Shown in pieces: positions 25,102-34,349 of a stretch of 34,524 bases of DNA. This DNA is from Bacteroidales bacterium (GTDB taxonomy: Bacteria > Bacteroidota > Bacteroidia > Bacteroidales > JAUNSR01). The stretch's first letter is position 1, and the number at the start of each line of letters is the position of its first letter. The DNA lies in assembly GCA_030539115.1 (NCBI GenBank), contig JAUNSR010000019.1, positions 32,038 to 66,561 on the forward strand, written 5' to 3'. The translations under genes were made by a program, and so were the position numbers. The notes below the pieces were generated by a model that was not told the origin of the DNA, made no database searches, and saw only the letters and a list, made by a program, of their open reading frames with translations.

Positions 25102-28100
25102 TTAAAATTTCATTTTTACACCTACAGAGAAAGTACGGGATACTGGATACTGTCCACCGTCAAGACCAACTCCACCAACTTCAGGATCTATGCCTGAATA
25201 TTTAGTGAATGTAAATAGATTGTCTACACTCAATGTCAAATCCAATGTGCTCTTTCTGTCAAGCAAATAACCATTCTTTTGAAGAAGTCTGGTAAATGAA
25301 TAACCCAAAGTGATATTCTTTATACGCAAATAATCGCCGTCTTCAAGGAAATAAGAAGATACACGAGTAAAGTTCTTATTTGGATCACTGCTTGAGATAC
25401 GTGGAACATCATCATTTGGTCCATCAAGAGCTTTTAGGATATCTCTTGAACGATTAAATGAACTCAAAGATTCATTTAAAACAGTTTGTTTATATCCATT
25501 AAACAGTTTAACACCCGCAACGCCTTGAAGCATAAGATTGAAAGAAAAATCTTTCCATCCAAGACCTCCTGATAAAGAATAAGTTAAATCAGGCATTGCA
25601 TTTCCCATAAACTGGCGGTCTGCATCTGAAATTTCTCCATCATGATTAAAATCCACAAATTTCAAGTCACCTACTGCAGCATCAGGCTGTATTAGTTCTC
25701 CCTTTTCATTTTTATAATTATCAACCTCCGACTGAGTTTTAAAAACGCCTTGTGATTCTATTACATAAAAAGAATATAAAGGTCTACCCTCTTCTGTTCT
25801 AAATGGATTCAAATCACGATAAGAACCTCCATCTGTCCATACCGGTTTATTCCCATCAGCATCAGCTTTACCAATATTGGTTACTCTATTTCTTAAAGTA
25901 GCCATATTGCCACCAACCCAATAATTTACATTACCTACTTTGTCAGTCCAATTAGCTGCTACTTCAATACCTCTATTACTGATTTCACCTTCGTTAATAT
26001 ACATCGGACTAATACCAATATTAGTTGTCCATCCGCCCTCTTGTTCTTTAATCAAATCCATTGTTTTCTTATCGAAATAATCAACAGTAAGATTTAATCT
26101 GTTATTAAACATTACAGCATCAAGACCAAGGTCTAACTGTTCGGATGTTTCCCATGTTAAAAGGGGATTATATCCAACACCATTATATCTTCCGGTAACA
26201 ATAGGAGTGGTTGCTCCAACTTGTCCACCAACATCACCGCCTCCACTTTTTGAAAGAGTAGGATAGCTATATCCCAACCATACAGAACCTAAGTTACCTA
26301 TACGGCCCCAGCTTGCACGAAGTTTCAATGTGTTTAAGGCATCAATTTTAGGCATAAATTCCTCTGAGGTAAGTTTCCATGCCAAAGTTGCAGATGGAAA
26401 ATCTCCATATTTCTGTCCTTGAGGCAAACGTCCTGCATAATCTCGACGCCAAGATGCCGTAACGAAATATCTATCAGCATAACTGTAAGAAGCTCTTCCT
26501 ACAAAAGAAACGTTTCTATCGCATGAATATGAATCTGAAGCAGGGTCAAAGCTTCCTGCTTGTGCAAAATACATTAATGCTTCCTCTTCACTTTCAAAAT
26601 CCTTTCCATTTACATAAAATGAACGGTATTTACTTTCAGAAGCTGTGGTAGATGCCATCAAGCCCACATTGTGGCGATTGAAAACACGGTCATAATTTGC
26701 TGTATTTTCAAAATCCCAACTGTAATCACGCGAACTGTTGTAGCTTAAGTTATTATTGTTATTCGGCTTACCAGGCTCTAAACGGCGTGTATTATAATAA
26801 CGTGAGAAATAATTATTCAACTTATAAGAAAATCTTGAAGTAAAATTAAGACCCCTTATAGGTTCCATGATATCCAAGAATGTTGATGTATTAACTGTAG
26901 AATAATGATTCTCATCATAAGCAGATTTCAATATTCTAACTGGATTTATGGCATCTCCATGAATATCAGCGAAATTATTTCCATATTTTGCTATATATTC
27001 AGGGTCACTCGGGGCTGTTCCTCCATAGGAACCGTCAGATGTATATACCTCTGCATTTCTTGGCATCATCAAAGCCGCCAAGATAGCTCCCGATTGTGCT
27101 GAAGAGGTGTTAGCATCCTTCGATTGAGTATCTCTCCATGTAAAGTCTTCTCTTACACGAACCCATTTGTTAATCTTAAACATTGAGTTTATACGTGTAA
27201 TTACACCTTTCTTGTATGTATTTTCCAATGTTCCCTGTCGGTCTGAGAATTCAACAGATGCTCTGTTTGAGAAATTCTCATTTCCTCCTGAAAGGATTAC
27301 ATTATGACGCTGGAAAGGAGCATCTCTAAATATCTCATCAATCCAGTCAGTACGTGTCTGTCCGATGTATGGGTTCTTTGCAACATCCCATCCGTCAGGT
27401 AGATATTGTTCGCCACCCAAAGCTGCTGCTCTTACTTTTCTTTCTTCCTCTATAGTCAACGATTGAGGTAGATTGCTTGCTCTTGAGAAACCTGTTACTA
27501 CATTATATTCAACGGAAGTTGCTCCCTCTGACGCTTGTTTAGTTGTTACAAGAATTACACCTGCCGAACCTGCATAAGCCCCATAAATGGCAGCAGAGGC
27601 AGCATCTTTTAATACTGTCATTGATACGACATCACTAAAGTTGAATGGAGCTCCGGGAACGCCATCGACTACATAAAGAACACTTTCACCGGTTCTTGAA
27701 CCCATACCACGTATAGTAATTGTCGGTTCTGATCCTGTATGACCGCCATTTGCAACTACAGTTACTCCCGGTATCTGCCCTTGAAGCATTTCTGCCGCAT
27801 TTGCTATTGGTCTCTCTTTTAACTTGTCGACATTTGCTACTGAGGCAACAGCAGCCGACAGGTCTCCTTTTTTCATTTTTCCATATCCAACAACCACAAC
27901 CTCATCAAGCTGTTCCGTATCCTCGTCAAGAGTTACATTCAATGTCGTCTTACCATTAACTTGAACCTCTTTTGCTATGTATCCGATATAACTAAATACC
28001 AACGTAGCATTCGGGGCAACATTCAATGTATAATTGCCATCCAAATCTGTTGTGGTTCCAACTCCCGGCTGACCTTTTACCGCAATATTTACTCCGGGTA

Positions 28101-28296
28101 GTTCCCATCCATTATTGCCCTGTACATGTCCGGTTATTTTTACCTGTTGTTGCATTACTTCTTTAACAACAGGACTTGCAGCATTTGTTGCATAAGCTTC
28201 CAAAGGCGCTGTAGTTAATAAAGCCCCTAAAGCACAACTTGCTATTAATGCTTTCTGGTACTTCAATCCTGTTAAACTTGGGAAAAAACAATCCAT
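25102..28296 (-). CDS. SusC/RagA-type TonB-dependent transporter (PUL B)
   Basis: A 1064-aa outer-membrane transporter. The signal region (ALIASCALGALLTTAPLEAYA) is preceded by about 15 extra residues, so a later start is possible. Then a carboxypeptidase-regulatory-like domain (KITGHVQGNNGWELPGVNIA through VFSYIGYIAKEV), the SusC box LDEVVVVGYGKMKKGDLSAA, a plug (NAAEMLQGQIPGV, YVVDGVPGAPF, AASAAIYGAYAGSAGVILVT) and a beta-barrel ending FSVGVKMKF. It has no STN domain. It imports the oligosaccharide captured by the following SusD. It is the first gene of PUL B, with about 400 nt between it and the best promoter box. Confidence 0.95.
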   Translation of the reverse strand: MDCFFPSLTGLKYQKALIASCALGALLTTAPLEAYATNAASPVVKEVMQQQVKITGHVQGNNGWELPGVNIAVKGQPGVGTTTDLDGNYTLNVAPNATLVFSYIGYIAKEVQVNGKTTLNVTLDEDTEQLDEVVVVGYGKMKKGDLSAAVASVANVDKLKERPIANAAEMLQGQIPGVTVVANGGHTGSEPTITIRGMGSRTGESVLYVVDGVPGAPFNFSDVVSMTVLKDAASAAIYGAYAGSAGVILVTTKQASEGATSVEYNVVTGFSRASNLPQSLTIEEERKVRAAALGGEQYLPDGWDVAKNPYIGQTRTDWIDEIFRDAPFQRHNVILSGGNENFSNRASVEFSDRQGTLENTYKKGVITRINSMFKINKWVRVREDFTWRDTQSKDANTSSAQSGAILAALMMPRNAEVYTSDGSYGGTAPSDPEYIAKYGNNFADIHGDAINPVRILKSAYDENHYSTVNTSTFLDIMEPIRGLNFTSRFSYKLNNYFSRYYNTRRLEPGKPNNNNNLSYNSSRDYSWDFENTANYDRVFNRHNVGLMASTTASESKYRSFYVNGKDFESEEEALMYFAQAGSFDPASDSYSCDRNVSFVGRASYSYADRYFVTASWRRDYAGRLPQGQKYGDFPSATLAWKLTSEEFMPKIDALNTLKLRASWGRIGNLGSVWLGYSYPTLSKSGGGDVGGQVGATTPIVTGRYNGVGYNPLLTWETSEQLDLGLDAVMFNNRLNLTVDYFDKKTMDLIKEQEGGWTTNIGISPMYINEGEISNRGIEVAANWTDKVGNVNYWVGGNMATLRNRVTNIGKADADGNKPVWTDGGSYRDLNPFRTEEGRPLYSFYVIESQGVFKTQSEVDNYKNEKGELIQPDAAVGDLKFVDFNHDGEISDADRQFMGNAMPDLTYSLSGGLGWKDFSFNLMLQGVAGVKLFNGYKQTVLNESLSSFNRSRDILKALDGPNDDVPRISSSDPNKNFTRVSSYFLEDGDYLRIKNITLGYSFTRLLQKNGYLLDRKSTLDLTLSVDNLFTFTKYSGIDPEVGGVGLDGGQYPVSRTFSVGVKMKF

Positions 28297-28902
28297 GGTT
28301 CGTTCATTTAAATTGGGTTAATCTCTTGTTCTTACTATTCTCGATTTTGAAAAATTTCACTTTTATGTATATGTAATTTTATAAGAAGCATCCAATATGT
28401 TTTATATGTACTTTTCTCAGATTGCACTTCTTATGTATATCGACACAAGTTATATTTTTACACTAATTAAGAATAATTCGACATTCTATATCTAAGACAA
28501 CCAAAACCTACAACACCCTATACTTTTTAACACATTAATTAAAAATATATTTACTTATGTTTATAATTATTTCATTATGACTACATTCTAAAGAATATAT
28601 ATTTACAAAATTCAATATTTAAACTAAAAAAAATAAAGAATAGAATCACTCTTCCTACAAACCAATCTATCACTTTCACAAATCGACACATTTTTTATCA
28701 GACAAAGCTAAAAAGAGGGTAAATCAATACCACAACAATGATACATTTCTTATCTTTAACTAAACAAGGATATACATATGCAGATATAAATAGATCTGAT
28801 TTATTATTCAATCACATTCAGAATTATAATCATTTCTATTTAAGAATATTAATAGATAGTTAATGTTAAAATCTATTTAAAAGAGATTTTTTTGAGTTTT
28901 TT
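28297..28902. other. Divergent AT-rich intergenic region (PUL B promoter side)
   Basis: About 600 bp without a gene between PUL B SusC (minus) and the small-protein genes (plus). Two similar 16-17-bp stretches, CACTTTTATGTATAT (from 28358) and CACTTCTTATGTATAT (from 28425), lie 67 bp apart and could be operator sites in the SusC leader. Otherwise only AT-rich spacer is visible. Confidence 0.35.
28703..28710 (-). promoter_or_regulatory. Candidate -7 box for PUL B (TAGCTTTG)
   Basis: TAGCTTTG on the minus strand matches TAnnTTTG exactly, with a TTG-rich -33-like segment about 22 bp upstream (plus 28732-28737). It would give a leader of about 400 nt for SusC. It is the only perfect match I found in this gap, but the motif is short. 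Confidence 0.35.
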
Positions 28903-28936
28903 TTTGGACAACGAATAATAATATTTATCAATTTTG
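28903..28936 (+). promoter_or_regulatory. Candidate promoter for the small-protein genes
   Basis: TTTG (28903-28906) and CAATTTTG (28929-28936), 22 bp apart, resemble the -33 TTTG and -7 TAnnTTTG elements with one mismatch. Transcription would start near 28942, about 80 nt before the first small ORF. Confidence 0.35.
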
Positions 28937-29004
28937 CATCAGTATTAGAAAAAGAAATCCAAGGCTCTTTATTTGGGTTTAGGATTTGGATGTTTAATTA
29001 TTTG

Positions 29005-29012
29005 AAAGGAGG
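29005..29012 (+). promoter_or_regulatory. Strong Shine-Dalgarno site (AAAGGAGG)
   Basis: AAAGGAGG ends 11 nt before the ATG at 29024 and is a near-perfect anti-SD complement. Bacteroidetes genes usually lack such sites, as do the other genes in this window. It supports translation of the short ORF that follows. Confidence 0.6.
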
Positions 29013-29023
29013 CGTAAACTATT

Positions 29024-29137
29024 ATGGGTGCAGCTGGAAATAAAAAGAACAAACCAAAAGCAAAACATGAAGCATCTTATCTTAAAGATGAACCGACAGA
29101 AGCGGTAAAACACAACCAAAAGAAAGGTTCTAAATAA
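29024..29137 (+). CDS. Small lysine-rich protein, 37 aa, unknown
   Basis: A 37-residue, very basic, hydrophilic protein without a membrane segment: MGAAGNKKNKPKAKHEASYL then KDEPTEAVKHNQKKGSK. It begins at an ATG with a strong Shine-Dalgarno site. A related small protein follows 89 bp downstream, sharing a Lys-rich start, the KAK..H pattern and YLK(D/N). Strong initiation signals and a conserved paralog argue that it is a real gene. I do not recognise the family. The composition would suit a nucleic-acid- or ribosome-associated protein, but nothing shows that. Confidence 0.65.
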   Translation: MGAAGNKKNKPKAKHEASYLKDEPTEAVKHNQKKGSK

Positions 29138-29226
29138 GACGCCGTTAAGGGAATGTAGTTTTGACTTAATTGATAAAAAGTATATTATACCTATTTAATA
29201 ATAGGAAACTTTTAATCTTCGTTATT

Positions 29227-29358
29227 ATGAAAGAAGCAGAAGGCAAGAAAAAGCCTGCAACAAAAGCAAAAAACAAGCACGATCATGTGCCTGCTTATCT
29301 TAAAAATGACAATGAGGCAGGAGATAACTCCACAGCAAAAACACATGCAGCCAAATAG
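29227..29358 (+). CDS. Small lysine-rich protein, 43 aa, paralog of the preceding one
   Basis: A 43-residue hydrophilic protein starting at the ATG at 29227 (MKEAEGKKKPATKAKNKHDH, then VPAYLKNDNEAGDNSTAKTH and AAK). An in-frame ATG at 29170 would add 19 hydrophobic residues that the paralog lacks, so I prefer the inner start. The core K-AK-x-KH-xx-(S/A)YLK(D/N) matches the protein at 29024-29137. Both are on the plus strand and end at a shared terminator (29383-29437). Function unknown. Confidence 0.55.
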   Translation: MKEAEGKKKPATKAKNKHDHVPAYLKNDNEAGDNSTAKTHAAK

Positions 29359-29382
29359 ACTGACTACATACCTGTTTTAAAA

Positions 29383-29437
29383 GACTCCGAAAATGAAACC
29401 CTTGGTTGGTCTCATATTCGAAGCCTTTTTTATTTTT
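29383..29437 (+). terminator. Bidirectional intrinsic terminator
   Basis: GACTCCGAAAATGAAACC (29383-29400) pairs with GGTCTCATATTCGAAGCC (29408-29425) over about 17 of 18 positions, counting G-U pairs, with a 7-nt loop. On the plus strand TTTTTTATTTTT follows. On the minus strand TTTTAAAA follows. It ends the small-protein unit and, from the other side, the phosphatase operon whose stop codon is at 29447. Confidence 0.8.
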
Positions 29438-29446
29438 ATAATTTTT

Positions 29447-30478
29447 CTAATAGCCTGTAACCAAAGGCGCATTTTCTGAAAGTGAAGTAAACTTTCCATC
29501 TTTAACAGACAGTTTATGATGTATCGACCCATCTGAAAGCTTTATCCAAGTTACAAATTCTCCGGGTTTTGATTCATCAAGTTCAAAAACTCTTGCACCA
29601 TTCATCAAATCCTGATAAGTATTTTTAGAACCTGTAAAGCGTCCGTAGCCAAGAGCCATTCCTCCATAAGAAGAGATATAATCATTATTGTGATCATGAC
29701 CGACAAACACTCCCATTACTCCTCCTTGATGCATCATAGCATTAAATAGGCCTGAATTCAACTCAGGATTACATTCTTTTTCCAAACGGATTCCCACATA
29801 TTTAGTCTTGTCATTTCCAAGAGCATCTACAAATTCAGGAATTGCTATATGAAAAAACATTAAAGAAGGAAGTGACACATTATTGTTGTTGGATGCAAAT
29901 TTTTGACTTTGCTTTTCATACCAATCTATCTGATCTCTTTCAATGCATCCATACCCCTCTATTCCTTTATCTTTAAATTTGCTGTAATCATTTGAATTGA
30001 TGTAATAGACAAGCATTTCAGGTTTGGAATTATTCCTGTTTCGTAAAGCCACAACTCCATTAAAACAACCATAAGTCGAGGCACTCCCCTTTTCATTCAT
30101 GCAATATGGTTTCTCAAGAATCATTTTTGCCAGATCTTCATTCGAAATGCCGACCTCATGATCATGATTACCGAATGTTACTATATATGGAATCTTTTTA
30201 TCTATAACAACTTTTAAAACATCGTTCCATCCCTCAACAGCAGGATTACCTGTTACTATATCGCCGGTGAAAATAACCAAGTCAGGCTTCTCCTGATCAA
30301 GCACAACATTCATGGCATCTAAAGACTGAACTGAAACATCAGATCCCTTAACATAATGAACATCTGTAAATTGCACTAATTTAAACTTACCACCCTCATT
30401 AAAGGTAAACTTGTTTTTCTCCTGCGCCCAAACATTTACCGAAAGAGCAATAAAAAGAAATAAAAAGAAATTTTTCAT
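29447..30478 (-). CDS. Calcineurin-like metallophosphoesterase, exported
   Basis: A 343-aa protein with a signal peptide (cleavage after VNVWA) and the calcineurin-type dimetal motifs: FTDVHYVKG (D39, H41), VIFTGDIV (D73), TFGNHDHE (N104, H105), FFHIAIPE, and GVFVGHDHNND. The family layout resembles purple-acid-phosphatase-like Bacteroidetes enzymes of the DCR2/Siz1-like class. It should hydrolyse phosphomonoesters or diesters in the periplasm. It is the last gene of the SusD-phosphatase-kinase operon, 54 bp after the ROK gene. The exact substrate is unknown. The leader (from 30476) looks weakly like the first 22 bp of the 97-bp unit. Confidence 0.85.
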   Translation of the reverse strand: MKNFFLFLFIALSVNVWAQEKNKFTFNEGGKFKLVQFTDVHYVKGSDVSVQSLDAMNVVLDQEKPDLVIFTGDIVTGNPAVEGWNDVLKVVIDKKIPYIVTFGNHDHEVGISNEDLAKMILEKPYCMNEKGSASTYGCFNGVVALRNRNNSKPEMLVYYINSNDYSKFKDKGIEGYGCIERDQIDWYEKQSQKFASNNNNVSLPSLMFFHIAIPEFVDALGNDKTKYVGIRLEKECNPELNSGLFNAMMHQGGVMGVFVGHDHNNDYISSYGGMALGYGRFTGSKNTYQDLMNGARVFELDESKPGEFVTWIKLSDGSIHHKLSVKDGKFTSLSENAPLVTGY

Positions 30479-30532
30479 GTGTGTATTATTTAATATTCTT
30501 CAATTGTATACAAACCATACATTAATTGTTGC

Positions 30533-31474
30533 CTAATAATTCTCCAGGACATTTGCGGCTGCCCCTAATATTGCAGCCTTATTTCCAAGAGCAGCCCCGA
30601 CAACTCTTGTATTAACAGAGCAGTCGGGTAAAGCAATATTAAATGCCTCTTTTCTTATCCCATCGATATAAAATTCTCCTGCATCGGAAATGCCACCACC
30701 TATTACTACGGCCTGCGGACTAAAAATATTTATAAAAGCAGCAACCCCATGTCCGAGATAATGCCAATGACTGCACATTGTTTTTATGGCACAACTTTCA
30801 CCACTTAAATAATTCTTAATCAACAGCTCCCCCGTTATTTCCTCACGGACATCAATACCAGACTCATTCAGATTATATTTATATTGTTTTAACAACGCAG
30901 ATGTTGAAGCGTATGCCTCCAGACACCCTCTGCCACCACAGTTACAGTCAACGCCCTCTATATTCAAAGGTATATGCCCAAGCTCTGTCCCGCGGTTGTC
31001 GTAACCTCCGTAAAGTTTTCCATTTAATATAAGTCCGCCGCCGATACCTGTACCAATAGTAAGGAAAACAACATCGGTCAGCCCCCGTGCCGCGCCAAAA
31101 ATCACCTCTCCAAAAGCCATCATGTTTGCATCATTACCTATATAAGAGTTCAATCCGGTTTCCTTTTTAATTATTTCACTAAGATGAATATCAGACCAGC
31201 CCTTTAGATTATCGGCACCTCCAAACACTATCCCCCTCTTTTCATCAACTATCCCCGGAGTTCCAACTCCTACGCCACATAAATCAAAGTCATGTGATTT
31301 TGAATAATCAATGCAGATATTTATAGACTTTATTAGTTGTTCTATAATTTTATCAGCAGAAATATCAGCCATTGATGGCATTTTCCCCTCGATTAAGAAA
31401 GAAGAATCTTCCTCTTTTATTATTCCATATTTAATAAAAGTACCACCCAAATCGATTCCTATAGCATATTTCAT
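30533..31474 (-). CDS. ROK-family sugar kinase
   Basis: A 313-aa cytosolic protein with an N-terminal ATP phosphate motif GIDLGGT (6-12), the sugar-binding catalytic Asp in YIGNDANM (D115), IGTGIGGG (140-147), ELGHIPL (H167) and the structural zinc site CNCGGRGC (C177, C179, C184 with H167). All the hallmarks of a ROK glucokinase, mannokinase or N-acetylhexosamine kinase are present. It lacks the DNA-binding N-terminal domain of ROK repressors, so it is an enzyme. It sits only 6 bp after the alkaline phosphatase stop, so the two are translationally linked. A role in phosphorylating mannose or another sugar released by the locus fits but is inferred. Confidence 0.9.
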   Translation of the reverse strand: MKYAIGIDLGGTFIKYGIIKEEDSSFLIEGKMPSMADISADKIIEQLIKSINICIDYSKSHDFDLCGVGVGTPGIVDEKRGIVFGGADNLKGWSDIHLSEIIKKETGLNSYIGNDANMMAFGEVIFGAARGLTDVVFLTIGTGIGGGLILNGKLYGGYDNRGTELGHIPLNIEGVDCNCGGRGCLEAYASTSALLKQYKYNLNESGIDVREEITGELLIKNYLSGESCAIKTMCSHWHYLGHGVAAFINIFSPQAVVIGGGISDAGEFYIDGIRKEAFNIALPDCSVNTRVVGAALGNKAAILGAAANVLENY

Positions 31475-31480
31475 GTCAGT

Positions 31481-32665
31481 TTATTTATTAATTAGACTAA
31501 CTATCCTTTTACATACATCAGTATTTTCAATCATACCCGTAAAATTGTCAGCTCCCGGACCATAAGCATAGACCGGAGTCATCACCCCGCTGTGTCCCGT
31601 TGTTGTAAACCAAACTTGCACCTCTCCTTTCTTAAGATCCCCACCCACAAGAGAAAGCCCACCTGTTTCATGGTCGGATGTAACAACAACAAGAGTTTCT
31701 CCATCCTTTTCCGCCCATTTCAATACATCGCCAAGACATTTGTCAAAATCAAAAATTTCCTCAACGAGGTTTCCTATCTCATTAAAATGTCCAAAATCAT
31801 CTATCCTTGAGCCCTCAATCATCAAGAAGAAGCCTTTTTCATTATTTAGCCTTTCAATTGCATTCATTGTATATTCTCTCATAACCTCACCCCTATCCAG
31901 AGCCTTAGGAAAGTCAAGTGTATCAAGAAGAGCAATCATAGGCAGGGAATTATTGGAGAGCACCTCACTTTTTGAACTTGCATAATAATAACCTTTTGAG
32001 ACAAGCTCATCAACAATATTTCTTTTATCAGGTCTTTTAAGAAAATGATTGGATCCTCCACCCAAAATATAATCTACATTGCTGTCCAAATAATCAGCTG
32101 CGAGTTCATATACAGAATCTCTTTCCACAGTATTTCCACAAAAGGCAGCAGGAGTTGCATCCGTCAATCTGCATGTAACGACAACTCCGGTTTTAAGACC
32201 ATTTTCTTTTGCATAATCAGCTATTGAATTGAGATCATTTCCTAATGTATCCACACCAACTGAATGGTAGTTTGTTTTATTGCCTGTTGCAAGTGCGGTG
32301 CCTGCAGCGCCTGAATCTGTTATAAGCTTATTGGCACAATATGTCTTGGCAAGAGCGGTATATTTGAAATTGTCAAGATTCAGTTTTCCCTTATTTACGG
32401 TCCATGCAGAATAAGTATGAGCCAACCCCATTCCATCGGCAATCATAAAAATCACATTCTTAACCTTTTTGCCTGCCGGCTGTTCTACATTAACAATAGG
32501 ATAATCATGTGTTGAGACATAAATATTCTCTTGGGGGACTTCATTTTTTGCATACCTCGATAAATCTCTTGTCTCTGTAGTATCTATCATTGTTTTATTG
32601 CTGCTTGAACTACAGCCATAAAAAGCGATAAAGGCAATAACTGCCGGTATAAATTTAATTTGCAT
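31481..32665 (-). CDS. Alkaline phosphatase-like lipoprotein
   Basis: A 394-aa lipoprotein (lipobox FYGC, Cys18) of the alkaline phosphatase family. Metal and nucleophile motifs: VIFMIADGMG (D77) and LITDSGAAGTALATG with the nucleophile S118. Later come IEGSRIDDFGHFNE, VVTSDHETGG and FTTTGHSG, the expected zinc and magnesium ligands. It should remove phosphate from phosphomonoesters in the periplasm or at the surface. It lies between SusD (148 bp upstream) and the ROK kinase (6 bp downstream). In this setting it is more likely to process a phosphorylated glycan than to serve general phosphate scavenging; that is inference, and no Pho-box-like site was recognised. Confidence 0.9.
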   Translation of the reverse strand: MQIKFIPAVIAFIAFYGCSSSSNKTMIDTTETRDLSRYAKNEVPQENIYVSTHDYPIVNVEQPAGKKVKNVIFMIADGMGLAHTYSAWTVNKGKLNLDNFKYTALAKTYCANKLITDSGAAGTALATGNKTNYHSVGVDTLGNDLNSIADYAKENGLKTGVVVTCRLTDATPAAFCGNTVERDSVYELAADYLDSNVDYILGGGSNHFLKRPDKRNIVDELVSKGYYYASSKSEVLSNNSLPMIALLDTLDFPKALDRGEVMREYTMNAIERLNNEKGFFLMIEGSRIDDFGHFNEIGNLVEEIFDFDKCLGDVLKWAEKDGETLVVVTSDHETGGLSLVGGDLKKGEVQVWFTTTGHSGVMTPVYAYGPGADNFTGMIENTDVCKRIVSLINK

Positions 32666-32813
32666 TTGTATCTATTTAAAATATTAACATTCAAATATAA
32701 TATTGCATTTTTAGAATATATGCATATCCAATCAAATCATTTAAGGATATATTAAAATAAGCCTGATTTAAAAACAGATGGCATTAAATGTTTTGAAGTT
32801 CTCATTCAAATAT

Positions 32814-34349
32814 TTAATCTTTAAGAGATTCCATTTCAAAATCAAACATAGTATATGGTGATATCTCAGGAACGTTATTTATCAACACACCATTACTGTT
32901 ATCGATTTCTGTTTGAGGCAGTGCAAAGCAGGGCATTAATTCATTAAAGTTTCTTGCCCCTCGAGGGTCGCTCTCAAGAGTTGCCTTTGAATAGACCTCT
33001 TTCGCAAGCCTCCACCTAACCAAATCATAATGTCTCTCATCCTCAAAAGCCAATTCACGTCTTCGTTCATCGATTAGATCTTTAAATGAGGGAGAAGAAA
33101 TATACTTTTCCTTGTCCCAATTAAATGCTCTTAACCTTACTTGATTTAAAGATTCTGTTGCCTCTTGACAAGGTTGATTCATATTTTCTGGAGATGCGCC
33201 GGCAAGCCGCATCTTTGCCTCTGCATTTATCAACAATACGTCTGCATATCTCAACAGAGGAATATCAGCCCCCGATTCCCAATTCCATTCTTTAGCTTTA
33301 TCATAAGCACTGCTGTATTTTGTACACATATAACCGGTAGTCATATCACTAATATTATCACTGGTGAGCTTTGTTTTAACGCCTAAAAAATTCACTTCAT
33401 CACCAACGCCTTTAAGAGTTACATTTCGTCTTTCATCACCATCTTCAAAAGCATCATAAAGCGATTTGGTGGGAGCAAAATAATACCAGCCTATTCCACC
33501 GGTAAGTTTGGCAGACAGCATTACAATAGATGTTACAGTGCCTTGATGTCTTACATTTTTATTGTTCAAATTAAACAATACCTCATCCGATTTTTCACCC
33601 TCCAAAGAAAAAAGCATTTTATAACTCTCACACAGTTCATACTCACCCGAATCGATGACCTTTTGTGACATCTCTTTTGCTTTATCATATTTTCCCCAAT
33701 AAAGATATACTTTTGCCAAAAGACCTAATGCTGCCCCTAAATTAGGACGTCCCCATTCATCATCAGAATGATGCCAAAGCTGTTCCTTTTCAAAATAATC
33801 TATTGATTTTAAAAGATATTTTTCAATATTTTCATAAGTGACCTGTTTTGTTTCCCTTGCTTTATTAATATCATTAGGTGTGGAATAATTATAAAACGGA
33901 ACTCCTCCATAACGCTTTGCCTGAAAGAAATAACAATATCCACAGAGGAAATTTGCCTCGCCAAGTATTCTGTTTTGAAGCGAAACATTCATATCAATAG
34001 CAGGCACATTTCTTAAGACATCATTTGCTCTTCTTATTATTTTATAAATAATCTGCCAATTTTCGTAGAATCCATCTCCTGTGTTTGTGCTTGAATTAAT
34101 AAAACTTGTCAGATTTATTATCTCTGTTGTCTGTCGGTTTACAACCATATCATCACTTGCGGGTCCTGCCCAAAGATGCCCCCTGCCAAATCCCTCTTCT
34201 TCGTAAAAAGGCGCATAAGCCGCATCAATACCTAATTTGGCATCCTCTTCATTATTCCAAAAGGATGATATTCCTGATGGTTCGGTTTCAAGAGAACAAC
34301 CAAGACAAAGAGATAGAAAAAGAGTTATTGTAACAAGTATTTTACTCAT
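32814..34349 (-). CDS. SusD/RagB-type lipoprotein, no SusC seen
   Basis: A lipoprotein of 511 aa from the ATG at 34349 (a TTG at 34361 would add four residues). The lipobox is LGC (Cys18). SusD features: ETEPSGISSFWNNEEDAKLG, LGEANFLCGYCYFFQAKRYG, and the C-terminal hallmark DERRRELAFEDERHYDLVRW. It is first in an operon with alkaline phosphatase, ROK kinase and metallophosphoesterase. The partner SusC is not in the window. It is likely encoded upstream to the right, but a terminator-like hairpin (34466-34496) stands between, so this SusD may have its own promoter or depend on read-through. Confidence 0.92.
   Translation of the reverse strand: MSKILVTITLFLSLCLGCSLETEPSGISSFWNNEEDAKLGIDAAYAPFYEEEGFGRGHLWAGPASDDMVVNRQTTEIINLTSFINSSTNTGDGFYENWQIIYKIIRRANDVLRNVPAIDMNVSLQNRILGEANFLCGYCYFFQAKRYGGVPFYNYSTPNDINKARETKQVTYENIEKYLLKSIDYFEKEQLWHHSDDEWGRPNLGAALGLLAKVYLYWGKYDKAKEMSQKVIDSGEYELCESYKMLFSLEGEKSDEVLFNLNNKNVRHQGTVTSIVMLSAKLTGGIGWYYFAPTKSLYDAFEDGDERRNVTLKGVGDEVNFLGVKTKLTSDNISDMTTGYMCTKYSSAYDKAKEWNWESGADIPLLRYADVLLINAEAKMRLAGASPENMNQPCQEATESLNQVRLRAFNWDKEKYISSPSFKDLIDERRRELAFEDERHYDLVRWRLAKEVYSKATLESDPRGARNFNELMPCFALPQTEIDNSNGVLINNVPEISPYTMFDFEMESLKD

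Noticed and set aside
29170..29226. Upstream ATG of the second small protein
   Set aside because: It adds a hydrophobic stretch that the paralog lacks, and no ribosome site precedes it.
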